From assembly GCF_003363755.1 (NCBI RefSeq), contig NZ_CP031396.1:3008501-3072500 (forward strand): a DNA stretch of 64,000 nucleotides, in the 5' to 3' direction. The notes below the pieces were generated by a model that was not told the origin of the DNA, did no database searches, and worked only from the letters and a program-made list of their open reading frames with translations. The translations under genes were made by a program, and so were the position numbers. This DNA is from Pseudomonas protegens. Its GTDB lineage: Bacteria > Pseudomonadota > Gammaproteobacteria > Pseudomonadales > Pseudomonadaceae. This document shows positions 57,381 through 64,000 of this stretch, in pieces; position 1 is the first letter of the stretch; the number at the start of each line of letters is the position of its first letter.

Positions 57381-59444
57381 TCAGCGGTTGTCATTCGGGG
57401 CCGGTCCCCGGGTCGCCGGCAGGGTAAAGCCGGATACAGAGCGGCGCAGTTGGCTGGCCATCTTCGCCAGGTTGCCGATGCTCTCGGCGGTCGCAGTGGA
57501 GCCGGACGAGGTTTGCGAGGTGATCTGCTGGATCACGTTCATGGTCAGGGAAATCTGACCGGCCGAGGAGGTCTGTTGCTGGGCCGCATTGGAGATGCTC
57601 TGGATCAGCGCCGCCAGGGTCCTGGATACGCCTTCGATTTCTTCCAGGGCCACCCCAGCGTCCTGGGCCAGGCGCGCACCGCGCACCACTTCGGTGGTGG
57701 TCTGCTCCATGGAGATCACCGCCTCGTTGGTATCGGTCTGGATCGCCCGCACCAGGGTCTCGATCTGTCGCGTGGCCGCCGAGGAGCGCTCCGCCAACCG
57801 TTGCACTTCATCGGCCACCACGGCAAAACCGCGCCCGGCATCCCCGGCCATGGAGGCCTGGATCGCCGCGTTGAGGGCCAGGATGTTGGTCTGGTCGGCA
57901 ATGTCGTCGATCAGGCTGACGATATCGCCGATTTCCTGGGAAGACTCACCCAGACGCTTGATGCGCTTGGCGGTGTCCTGGATCTGTTCACGAATGTTGT
58001 CCATGCCGTGGATGGTGTTGTGCACCACTTCGTTGCCCTTGTTGGCGATCTCCACCGAGCGCTCGGCCACCGCCGAGGACTCCGCCGCGGTGGCCGAGAC
58101 CTGATCGATGGACTGGGCAATGTCGTTGATCGCCGTGGAGGCTTCGCAAATCTGCTGCGCCTGATGCTCCGAGGCTTCCGCCAGTTGCATGGCGGTGGCC
58201 TGGGTTTCCTGCACCGCGCCGGCCACCTGACCCGCCGTGAGGTTGATGGTGGCCACCAGGTCGCGCAGTTGGTCGACGGAATAGTTGATGGAATCGGCAA
58301 TGGTGCCGGTGAAGTCCTCGGTCACCGAAGCGGTCACTGTCAGGTCGCCGTCCGCCAGGTCCTCGATCTCATCCAGCAGACGCATGATCGCGTTCTGGTT
58401 GCGCTCGTTCTTCTCGGCGGTTTCCCGCAACTGGCGGTTGGTTTCGCGGACCATCACCAGGCCGATGAGGATGATCGACGCCAGTGCCAGCAGGCCCAGG
58501 ACGTAACCGCCGATGGTGTCCAGCTTGCGGCTGCCGGCCAGGTTCTCGAAGCCGGTGGCCAGCAGCGAGGCTTCGTCCAGCAGGGTCTGGGACAGGCTGA
58601 AGATGTTGCTCGCCGATTCGCGGACCTGGAACAGCTCGGGCGAGGTTTCGAGGATCTCGTCCACGGAACCGGAAACGAACTCGAACAGTTCGGAAATCTC
58701 CGTCAGGCGGGACCGGGCGTCGAGGTCTTCGACCTGGCTGATCTTCAGCCCCGGGTTGCCTTGCAGCATGCCGTTGAGCACCTGGCCGAAACGCGCGGCA
58801 TCGCGGCCGAATGCATCGGCGGCCTGCACGGCGTTTTCGTCGCCGGCCAGCACCGTATTCACCGCACCGAGAATCCGTTCGGCCAACAGCGACTGGCGCT
58901 GGGCCATGGCCACCTGGGCTGCCGGGGCGCCGCGCTGGAGCAGGATCTCCACCACCTTTTCGTATTCCACCTGCAACTGCGGCACGGTTTCCGCCAGGGT
59001 CGCAGCCACCTGATGCAGGGACAACACCGTCTGTTCGCTGGCCAGGATCGCGTCGGTGTTCTTCAGCAGTTTTTCCCAGTCCAGCTGTACGGCGCGCATT
59101 TCCTGGCGCAGGGCCACCGGGGCCCCGGGCAGGCCGGTGGCCGGGTCGCCCTTCTTCAGATAGCCCCAGCGCTGGGCAAAGTCGTTGCGTGCATCCCCCA
59201 GCAGCTTGAACGCCGCGGCCTTGCCCGCCGCCGCTTCGGTGGCGTTCTTGGCGATGCGCTGGGACAGCACCCGCAGCTCGCCGGCATGGCCGATGTACTG
59301 CTTGTCGTAGGTGGCCTGGGTATTGAGGTAAGCGAAGTTGGCGAACAGCAGCATGATGAACACGATCAGTGCGATGAACAGCACGATGATCTGCGAGCGA
59401 CTGCGGGAGCCCTCCAGGGGCTTGCCGGTTTTGGCTTTGGTCAT
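57381..59444 (-). CDS. pilJ: Type IV pilus chemoreceptor PilJ
   Basis: A 687-residue methyl-accepting chemotaxis protein. TM1 is at about 18-38 ([20 protein letters not shown]), followed by a periplasmic region with two PilJ-type helical repeats, TM2 at about 310-330, HAMP, and the signalling tip ([20 protein letters not shown] then [20 protein letters not shown]). The C-terminal bundle is standard. It feeds PilI/ChpA. It is followed directly by chpA after 55 bases; the pilK methyltransferase gene usually found there is absent. Confidence 0.96.
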   Translation of the reverse strand: MTKAKTGKPLEGSRSRSQIIVLFIALIVFIMLLFANFAYLNTQATYDKQYIGHAGELRVLSQRIAKNATEAAAGKAAAFKLLGDARNDFAQRWGYLKKGDPATGLPGAPVALRQEMRAVQLDWEKLLKNTDAILASEQTVLSLHQVAATLAETVPQLQVEYEKVVEILLQRGAPAAQVAMAQRQSLLAERILGAVNTVLAGDENAVQAADAFGRDAARFGQVLNGMLQGNPGLKISQVEDLDARSRLTEISELFEFVSGSVDEILETSPELFQVRESASNIFSLSQTLLDEASLLATGFENLAGSRKLDTIGGYVLGLLALASIILIGLVMVRETNRQLRETAEKNERNQNAIMRLLDEIEDLADGDLTVTASVTEDFTGTIADSINYSVDQLRDLVATINLTAGQVAGAVQETQATAMQLAEASEHQAQQICEASTAINDIAQSIDQVSATAAESSAVAERSVEIANKGNEVVHNTIHGMDNIREQIQDTAKRIKRLGESSQEIGDIVSLIDDIADQTNILALNAAIQASMAGDAGRGFAVVADEVQRLAERSSAATRQIETLVRAIQTDTNEAVISMEQTTTEVVRGARLAQDAGVALEEIEGVSRTLAALIQSISNAAQQQTSSAGQISLTMNVIQQITSQTSSGSTATAESIGNLAKMASQLRRSVSGFTLPATRGPAPNDNR

Positions 59445-59584
59445 CGATCAGGCCTGTGGCGAGCGGGCGGTCCCGCGTTCGGGTCCCCGGGACGCACGCA
59501 TCGCCAGGGCAGCATGGATTGATCCAGGAAGGCACGGGCCTGCCATGGCACTGCAAACGGGCTGCACAGCCGTCGGGGAGTCAT

Positions 59585-60124
59585 TCATGCCGCCACCTCC
59601 AGGAACCCGGGAGAACGGGCCAGGGCGAAGGGGCTGAACACCTGCCAGACCTGATCACGACGGAACTGCCCTTGCAGGTAGGGATTGATCGCGGCGTCGC
59701 AGAATCCGCCAAGGCCGGGCTCCAGGCTGTCCTGGGCAAAGTGCTGCAGGCCGGCCACCTCATCCACCAGCAGGCCGGCGAACAGCTCTTTGTACTCCAC
59801 CACCAGCACTCGCCGCTGCTTGCGCAGGGGCGACAGTTCATGACCGAAAAAACCGCACAGGTCCATGATCGGCAGCAGGCGCCCACGCAGGTTGGCCACG
59901 CCCTTGACCCAGGGTTTGACCCCGGGCAGCAGGGTGTAGCGCGGCTCGTGCAGGACCTCGCTGATCTCGCCCATGGCCGCGACGTACCAGTGCTCTCCCA
60001 GGCGGAAACCGATACCGCTCCAGCTGTGCTGGCGGGTTTCCTGGGACGGCAGGTCGGCAGCCAGCAGGCGGCAGCGCTGGTCGATCTCCAGCAGCAGCTC
60101 GAAGGCGGTCTGGGATTCGCTCAT
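59585..60124 (-). CDS. pilI: CheW-like adaptor PilI
   Basis: A 179-residue CheW-domain protein linking PilJ to ChpA. Seen: GIGFRLGEHWYVAAMGEISE, LPGVKPWVKGVANLRGRLLP (a CheW signature) and VLVVEYKELFAGLLVDEV. It lies 10 bases after pilH and 140 bases before pilJ on the same strand. The short gap to pilJ holds no ORF. Confidence 0.94.
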   Translation of the reverse strand: MSESQTAFELLLEIDQRCRLLAADLPSQETRQHSWSGIGFRLGEHWYVAAMGEISEVLHEPRYTLLPGVKPWVKGVANLRGRLLPIMDLCGFFGHELSPLRKQRRVLVVEYKELFAGLLVDEVAGLQHFAQDSLEPGLGGFCDAAINPYLQGQFRRDQVWQVFSPFALARSPGFLEVAA

Positions 60125-60134
60125 GGCCGGGCGA

Positions 60135-60500
60135 TCAGCCGGCCAGGACGTTGTTCAGGGTCTTGATCAGGGTCTCTTCGTCCACCGGCTTGGTCAGGTA
60201 GTCCTTGGCGCCCTGGCGGGTGCCCCAGACCTTGTCGGTTTCCTGATCCTTGGTGGTGATGATGATCACCGGGATGTGGCTGGTCTCGGCGTCCTTGGTC
60301 AACTGCCGGGTGGCCTGGAAGCCGTTGAGGCCGGGCATGACGATGTCCATCAGCACCGCATCGGGTTTTTCTTCCCGGGCCAGGGCCACGCCATCGGCAC
60401 CGTTCTCGGCCTTGAGCACTTCATGGCCGTGCTTTTCCAGCATGCCGGTGAGTTTGTACATTTCAGTCGGCGAGTCATCGACGATCAGAATACGAGCCAT
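60135..60500 (-). CDS. pilH: Response regulator PilH
   Basis: A 121-residue stand-alone CheY-like receiver: ARILIVDDSPTEMYKL, phospho-acceptor Asp in AVLMDIVMPGLNG, Thr in IIITTKDQ and Lys in YLTKPVDEETLI. The ATG at 60500 gives the canonical MARILIVDD start. In P. aeruginosa PilH works with PilG downstream of ChpA on pilus motors and cAMP. Order pilG-pilH-pilI-pilJ-chpA is kept. Confidence 0.95.
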   Translation of the reverse strand: MARILIVDDSPTEMYKLTGMLEKHGHEVLKAENGADGVALAREEKPDAVLMDIVMPGLNGFQATRQLTKDAETSHIPVIIITTKDQETDKVWGTRQGAKDYLTKPVDEETLIKTLNNVLAG

Positions 60501-60557
60501 GGTCTTCCCCATACGGTATAGGCGCGCGGCCCGCGGGCCGGACGCCATTGTGCGTGT

Positions 60558-60962
60558 CTACTGTGGCGCAAGCGCGACAAAGTCCGGAACGTGGGCCTTG
60601 ATTGCGCTCAGCAGTTCTTCCTTGCTGAAGGGTTTGGTCAAAAACTGGTCGGAGCCGACGATACGCCCCTTGGCCTTGTCGAACAGGCCGTCCTTGGAGG
60701 ACAGCATGATCACGGGAATGGACTTGAACGCGCTGTGGTTCTTCACCAGCGCACAGGTCTGATAACCGTCGAGCCGCGGCATCATGATGTCGACGAAAAT
60801 GATTCCGGGGTGGTGGTCGACGATCTTCGACAGCGCTTCGAAGCCGTCCACTGCGGTAATGACTTCACAGCCGACGTTCTTCAGCAGCATTTCGGCCGTG
60901 CGGCGAATCGTCTTCGAATCGTCGATCACCATCACCTTCAAGGCGTTGGAATGCTGTTCCAT
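60558..60962 (-). CDS. pilG: Response regulator PilG
   Basis: A 134-residue CheY-like receiver with an N-terminal extension (MEQHSNALKVMVIDDS). Phospho-acceptor Asp in IIFVDIMMPRLDGYQ, Ser in IMLSSKDG and Lys in FLTKPFSKEELL. The ATG at 60962 starts the pil-chp operon; the longer open frame to 61070 has no supported start. PilG is the activating output of the Chp system for pilus extension and cAMP. Divergent from gshB. Confidence 0.95.
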   Translation of the reverse strand: MEQHSNALKVMVIDDSKTIRRTAEMLLKNVGCEVITAVDGFEALSKIVDHHPGIIFVDIMMPRLDGYQTCALVKNHSAFKSIPVIMLSSKDGLFDKAKGRIVGSDQFLTKPFSKEELLSAIKAHVPDFVALAPQ

Positions 60963-61198
60963 ATCTGCTCTGCCATCGCCCCAGCGAATGATTTGATCCG
61001 GTACTGCTGGCCAACGCCCCAAACCCTTGAACTTCAAGGCCTCGGCCCGGCCTGCGAGCCTTTTTAGCACACTCTCCCCCCTGCAATCTATGGACCACGC
61101 CAGGCAGTGGTTTTTCCTTGACCCAGGCCCTTGTCAGCGCCACTCTGACGCCACTTTTTTTGCCTTGCTTCCACTCATTTTCTTAAAGGAATCCACCC

Positions 61199-62170
61199 AT
61201 GAGCGTTCGCGTCGGGATTGTCATGGACCCTATCGCCAGCATTTCCTACAAGAAGGACAGCTCGCTGGCCATGCTGCTGGCCGCCCAGGAGCGCGGCTGG
61301 ACCCTCTTCTATATGGAGCAGCGCGACCTGTACCAGGGCGCCGGCGTGGCCCGGGCGCGCATGCGGCCGCTGCAGGTGTTCGCCAACCCGGAGAAATGGT
61401 TCGAGCTGGACGCCGAGATCGACTGCCCGCTGAGCGATCTGGACGTGATCCTGATGCGCAAGGACCCGCCCTTCGACATGGAGTTCGTCTACTCCACCTA
61501 CCTGCTGGAACAGGCCGAAAGCGCCGGCGTGCTGGTGGTCAACAAGCCCCAGAGCCTGCGCGACTGCAATGAAAAGCTGTTTGCCACCCTGTTCCCCCAG
61601 TGCACCCCGCCCACCGTGGTCAGCCGTCGCGCCGATGTATTGCGCGAGTTCGCCGCCCAGCATGGCGATGTGATTCTCAAGCCCCTGGACGGCATGGGCG
61701 GCACCTCGATCTTCCGTCACCGCGCCGGCGACCCGAACCTGTCGGTAATCCTGGAAACCCTGACCGTGCTCGGCAGCCAGCAGATCATGGCCCAGGCCTA
61801 CCTGCCGGCCATCAAGGACGGCGACAAGCGCATCCTGATGATCGATGGCGAACCGGTGGATTACTGCCTGGCGCGCATCCCCGCCGCCGGTGAAACCCGT
61901 GGCAACCTGGCCGCCGGCGGTCGTGGCGAGGCCCGTCCACTGAGCGACAAGGATCGCTGGATTGCCGCTCAGGTCGGCCCGACTCTGCGGGCCAAGGGCC
62001 TGCTGTTCGTCGGCCTCGACGTGATCGGCGAGCACCTGACGGAAATCAACGTCACCAGCCCCACCTGCATCCGTGAAATCGACAATGCCTTCGGCACCCA
62101 GATCGGCGCGCGGCTGATGGATGCCATCGAACGTAAACTGCAAGCCGCCAGCAACAAGCCGCAAGCTTGA
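61199..62170 (+). CDS. gshB: Glutathione synthetase
   Basis: A 323-residue ATP-grasp enzyme that joins gamma-glutamylcysteine and glycine. Seen: VRVGIVMDPIASISYKKDSS at the N-terminus, VILKPLDGMGGTSIFRH (the ATP-grasp Gly-rich loop), RILMIDGEPVDYCLARIP, GNLAAGGRGEARPLS and GLDVIGEHLTEINVTSPTC with metal-binding Asp/Glu/Asn. AAAGGAA lies before the ATG. The gshB-pilG divergent arrangement is conserved in Pseudomonas. Confidence 0.97.
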   Translation: MSVRVGIVMDPIASISYKKDSSLAMLLAAQERGWTLFYMEQRDLYQGAGVARARMRPLQVFANPEKWFELDAEIDCPLSDLDVILMRKDPPFDMEFVYSTYLLEQAESAGVLVVNKPQSLRDCNEKLFATLFPQCTPPTVVSRRADVLREFAAQHGDVILKPLDGMGGTSIFRHRAGDPNLSVILETLTVLGSQQIMAQAYLPAIKDGDKRILMIDGEPVDYCLARIPAAGETRGNLAAGGRGEARPLSDKDRWIAAQVGPTLRAKGLLFVGLDVIGEHLTEINVTSPTCIREIDNAFGTQIGARLMDAIERKLQAASNKPQA

Positions 62171-62300
62171 TCTGCATCAAGCTGCAGCTTGTCGCTTGAA
62201 GCTTGGCACTCAAGGCTTGAAACCAACATTGCGTTATCATGCGCCGCCTGTGAAACCGTGATGTTGGTTGTGTGATGCCTCCTGTGATGTCGAACCGTCG
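62171..62300 (+). promoter_or_regulatory. Intergenic region upstream of tonB with repeats and an inverted repeat
   Basis: The first 50 bases hold AGCTGCAGCTTGTCGCTTGA-type repeats. A 9-bp inverted repeat AACCAACAT (62221-62229) / ATGTTGGTT (62261-62269) brackets a TATCAT that could be a -10 element. No Fur box was recognised. Confidence 0.4.
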
Positions 62301-63200
62301 ATGAACCTCCCGTCCGATCTGCCCCCCGAGCTGGCCCATAGCGGCGTGCGCGCGGCCGATCGCCTGGGATTTACCCTGTTCCTGGCGGCGCTCCTGCACC
62401 TGGCACTGATCCTCGGCCTGGGCTTTTCCTTTGCCGAACCCAAGGCGATCAGCAAGACCCTGGAAATCACCCTGGCCACCTTCAAGAGCGAGACCAAGCC
62501 GAAGAAGGCCGACTTCCTCGCCCAGGAAAACCAGGAAGGCAGCGGCACCCTGGACAAGAAAGCCATTCCGAAAACCACCGAAGTCGCCCCCTTTCAGGAC
62601 AACTCGGTGAAAAAGGTCGTGCCGCCACCGTCAGTCAAACCTGAAGTCAAGGAAGTCGCGCCCAAAGCGGCCGTGGCCACCACCGCGCCGAAGCCGAAAA
62701 AGACCGTGACCCAGCGTGAAGAGGTCAAGAAAGACCCGACGCCCAAGGCCGATACCCCGCGTTTCGACAGCGCCCAACTGTCCAGCGAGATTTCCAGCCT
62801 GGAAGCCGAACTGGCCAACGAACAGCAGCTGTACGCCAAGCGTCCACGCATCCACCGCCTGAGCGCCGCCTCCACCATGCGCGACAAGGGCGCCTGGTAT
62901 AAGGACGAGTGGCGCAAGAAGGTCGAGCGCATCGGCAACCTCAACTACCCCGAGGAAGCCCGGCGCAAGCAGATCTACGGCAACTTGCGGCTGATGGTCT
63001 CGATCAACCGCGACGGTTCCCTGTACGAAGTGCTGGTGCTGGAGTCCTCCGGTCAGCCGCTGCTGGACCAGGCCGCCCAACGCATCGTGCGCCTGGCGGC
63101 GCCGTTCGCCCCCTTTACCGGCGATCTGTCGGACATCGACCGCCTGGAAATCATCCGCACCTGGCGCTTCGCCCGGGGCGACAAACTGTCCAGCAACTGA
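62301..63200 (+). CDS. tonB: TonB family energy-transducing protein
   Basis: A protein of about 299 residues: one N-terminal membrane helix after a roughly 30-residue cytoplasmic lead (FTLFLAALLHLALILGLGFS), a Lys/Pro-rich periplasmic spacer (VVPPPSVKPEVKEVAPKAAV), and a TonB C-terminal domain (NLNYPEEARRKQIYGNLRLM). Its position between gshB and yqgE is that of the P. aeruginosa tonB3 gene, which has been linked to twitching motility. No exbB/exbD genes are adjacent. The ATG at 62301 lacks a strong ribosome-binding site; the frame extends to a TTG at 62268. Confidence 0.9.
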   Translation: MNLPSDLPPELAHSGVRAADRLGFTLFLAALLHLALILGLGFSFAEPKAISKTLEITLATFKSETKPKKADFLAQENQEGSGTLDKKAIPKTTEVAPFQDNSVKKVVPPPSVKPEVKEVAPKAAVATTAPKPKKTVTQREEVKKDPTPKADTPRFDSAQLSSEISSLEAELANEQQLYAKRPRIHRLSAASTMRDKGAWYKDEWRKKVERIGNLNYPEEARRKQIYGNLRLMVSINRDGSLYEVLVLESSGQPLLDQAAQRIVRLAAPFAPFTGDLSDIDRLEIIRTWRFARGDKLSSN

Positions 63201-63329
63201 TCGTTCGCCCCTGCGGCCTCGAAGAGGCCCGACAGAGTGGCGCAAATCCCAATGACGCCTTCGCTGGCAAGCCAGCTCCTGCACAGGGCGCGCTTGTCAG
63301 CCGGGCCCGCCACCGCCACACTAGCGCTC

Positions 63330-63899
63330 ATGAAAAATGTCAGCCCCAGCTATCTCAAGCATCACTTCCTGATCGCCATGCCCCATATGGCCGACCCGAA
63401 TTTTGCCCAGACGTTGACCTATATCGTCGAGCACAATGCCAGCGGCGCCATGGGCCTGGTGATCAATCGGCCCCTGGACCTGAGCCTGGCCGATATCCTC
63501 GAACAATTGCGCCCCGACGAAGAACCGTCGCTGCTGTGCCAGCATGTGCCGATCTTCAGCGGCGGCCCGGTGCAGACTGATCGCGGTTTTGTCCTGCACC
63601 CCAACGGCCCGATCTATCAGGCCACGGTGGAATTCGAAGGACTGTCCCTGTCCACCTCCCAGGATGTGCTGTTCGCCATTGCCGACGGCGTGGGCCCGGC
63701 CAAGAGCCTGATCGCCCTGGGCTATGCCGGCTGGGAAGCCGGGCAGCTGGAAGCCGAACTGGCGGACAACGCCTGGCTGACCTGCCCCTTCGACGCCGAC
63801 ATCCTGTTCAACACCAGCAGCGAATTGCGCCTGGAAGCCGCCGCCCGGCACCTGGGGGTCAACCTCAGCCTGCTCACCAGCCAGGCGGGGCACGCCTGA
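63330..63899 (+). CDS. algH: YqgE/AlgH family protein
   Basis: A 189-residue UPF0301 protein. Seen: YLKHHFLIAMPHMADPNFAQ, YIVEHNASGAMGLVINRPLD and GYAGWEAGQLEAELADNAWL. The name AlgH comes from an early link to alginate production in P. aeruginosa; its biochemical role is not established. The ATG at 63330 was preferred over 63237 because the conserved N-terminus begins there. Its stop overlaps the ruvX start (TGATG). Confidence 0.93.
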   Translation: MKNVSPSYLKHHFLIAMPHMADPNFAQTLTYIVEHNASGAMGLVINRPLDLSLADILEQLRPDEEPSLLCQHVPIFSGGPVQTDRGFVLHPNGPIYQATVEFEGLSLSTSQDVLFAIADGVGPAKSLIALGYAGWEAGQLEAELADNAWLTCPFDADILFNTSSELRLEAAARHLGVNLSLLTSQAGHA

Positions 63900-64000
63900 T
63901 GGCCTTGCGACTGATCCTGGGCTTCGACTACGGCACCAAGCAGATCGGCGTTGCCGTCGGCCAGGCCATCACCGGCCAGGCCCGGGAGCTGTGCACCTTG
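63899..64000 (+). CDS. ruvX: Holliday junction resolvase-like protein RuvX, 5' part
   Basis: The first 34 codons of YqgF/RuvX, running off the window. Seen: LILGFDYGTKQIGVAVGQAI, the RNase H-like motif with the first catalytic Asp (FDYG). The ATG at 63899 overlaps the algH stop by one base, so the pair is translationally coupled. Known role of YqgF: processing of pre-16S rRNA. Confidence 0.93.
   Translation, partial: MALRLILGFDYGTKQIGVAVGQAITGQARELCTL

Noticed and set aside
60501-60557. GC-rich inverted repeat between pilG and pilH
   Set aside because: A short GCGGCCCGCGGGCCG-type palindrome is expected by chance at this GC content and has no T tract.
61137-61167. Possible terminator hairpin before gshB (GTCAG/CTGAC then a T run)
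   Set aside because: The stem is only five base pairs and separated from the Ts by other bases; too weak to claim.

Overview
The window is GC-rich, densely coded chromosomal DNA of a Pseudomonas, most likely from the fluorescens/protegens/chlororaphis side of the genus. Four things point there. The gene order tkt-epd-pgk-(two small lipoproteins)-fba, ArsR/methyltransferase-metK, ahcY-metF, bioA-rsmE and pilGHIJ-chpA-gshB-tonB-yqgE-ruvX is familiar from Pseudomonas. A malonate decarboxylase (mdc) island is present. Many intergenic gaps carry Pseudomonas-type REP/REPIN hairpins. No tRNA, rRNA, insertion sequence, prophage or CRISPR array was seen.

Layout. 1-6.1 kb: the 3' part of dbpA, a BaiN/HI0933 flavoprotein, a YccS-type FUSC membrane protein, an orphan solute-binding protein and an ElaA-type acetyltransferase. 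6.1-10.1 kb: a small winged-helix protein, a YgjP-like metallopeptidase, a REC-PAS-GGDEF-EAL protein and a PL7 alginate lyase. 10.1-16.5 kb (minus strand): the central-carbon run tkt, epd, pgk, two lipoproteins, fba. 16.6-19 kb: an ArsR-type regulator fused to a methyltransferase, followed by metK and preceded by a very long perfect palindrome. 19-27.5 kb: ligB, a DUF1090 protein, a cytochrome c'-like lipoprotein, mltA, MAPEG, a DMT exporter, a CPA1 antiporter, an FNT channel and an acyl-CoA thioesterase. 27.6-30.3 kb: a SAH riboswitch, ahcY and metF. 30.4-37.4 kb: a second orphan binding protein, rhlE, yceI with cytochrome b561, bioA, rsmE.

37.5-41 kb holds a minus-strand mini-operon (D-amino-acid dehydrogenase, RidA, amino-acid binding protein) with a divergent LysR gene. 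41-50.2 kb: a hemolysin-III-like protein, mdcR, and the malonate operon mdcABCDEGH-madLM, whose coding regions overlap from mdcA through mdcH. 50.3-61 kb: a NADAR protein and the type IV pilus chemotaxis cluster pilG-pilH-pilI-pilJ-chpA-chpC, with no pilK (CheR) or chpB (CheB). 61.2-64 kb: gshB, tonB, yqgE/algH and the start of ruvX.

Most of the window is conserved core genome. The methionine/SAM cycle is covered by metK, ahcY and metF, with two different candidate controls: a regulator fused to a methyltransferase next to metK, and a SAH-sensing RNA ahead of ahcY. I did not find an obviously new multi-gene system. The most interesting signals are regulatory: the 46-nt palindrome at the metK operon, the palindrome at the ahcY transcription start, a likely MdcR box, a terminator-like hairpin just ahead of the antiporter gene, and a terminator built into the end of an opposing gene. 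At protein level the points of note are the substituted residues in the GGDEF/EAL protein and ChpA's threonine-substituted phosphotransfer modules.
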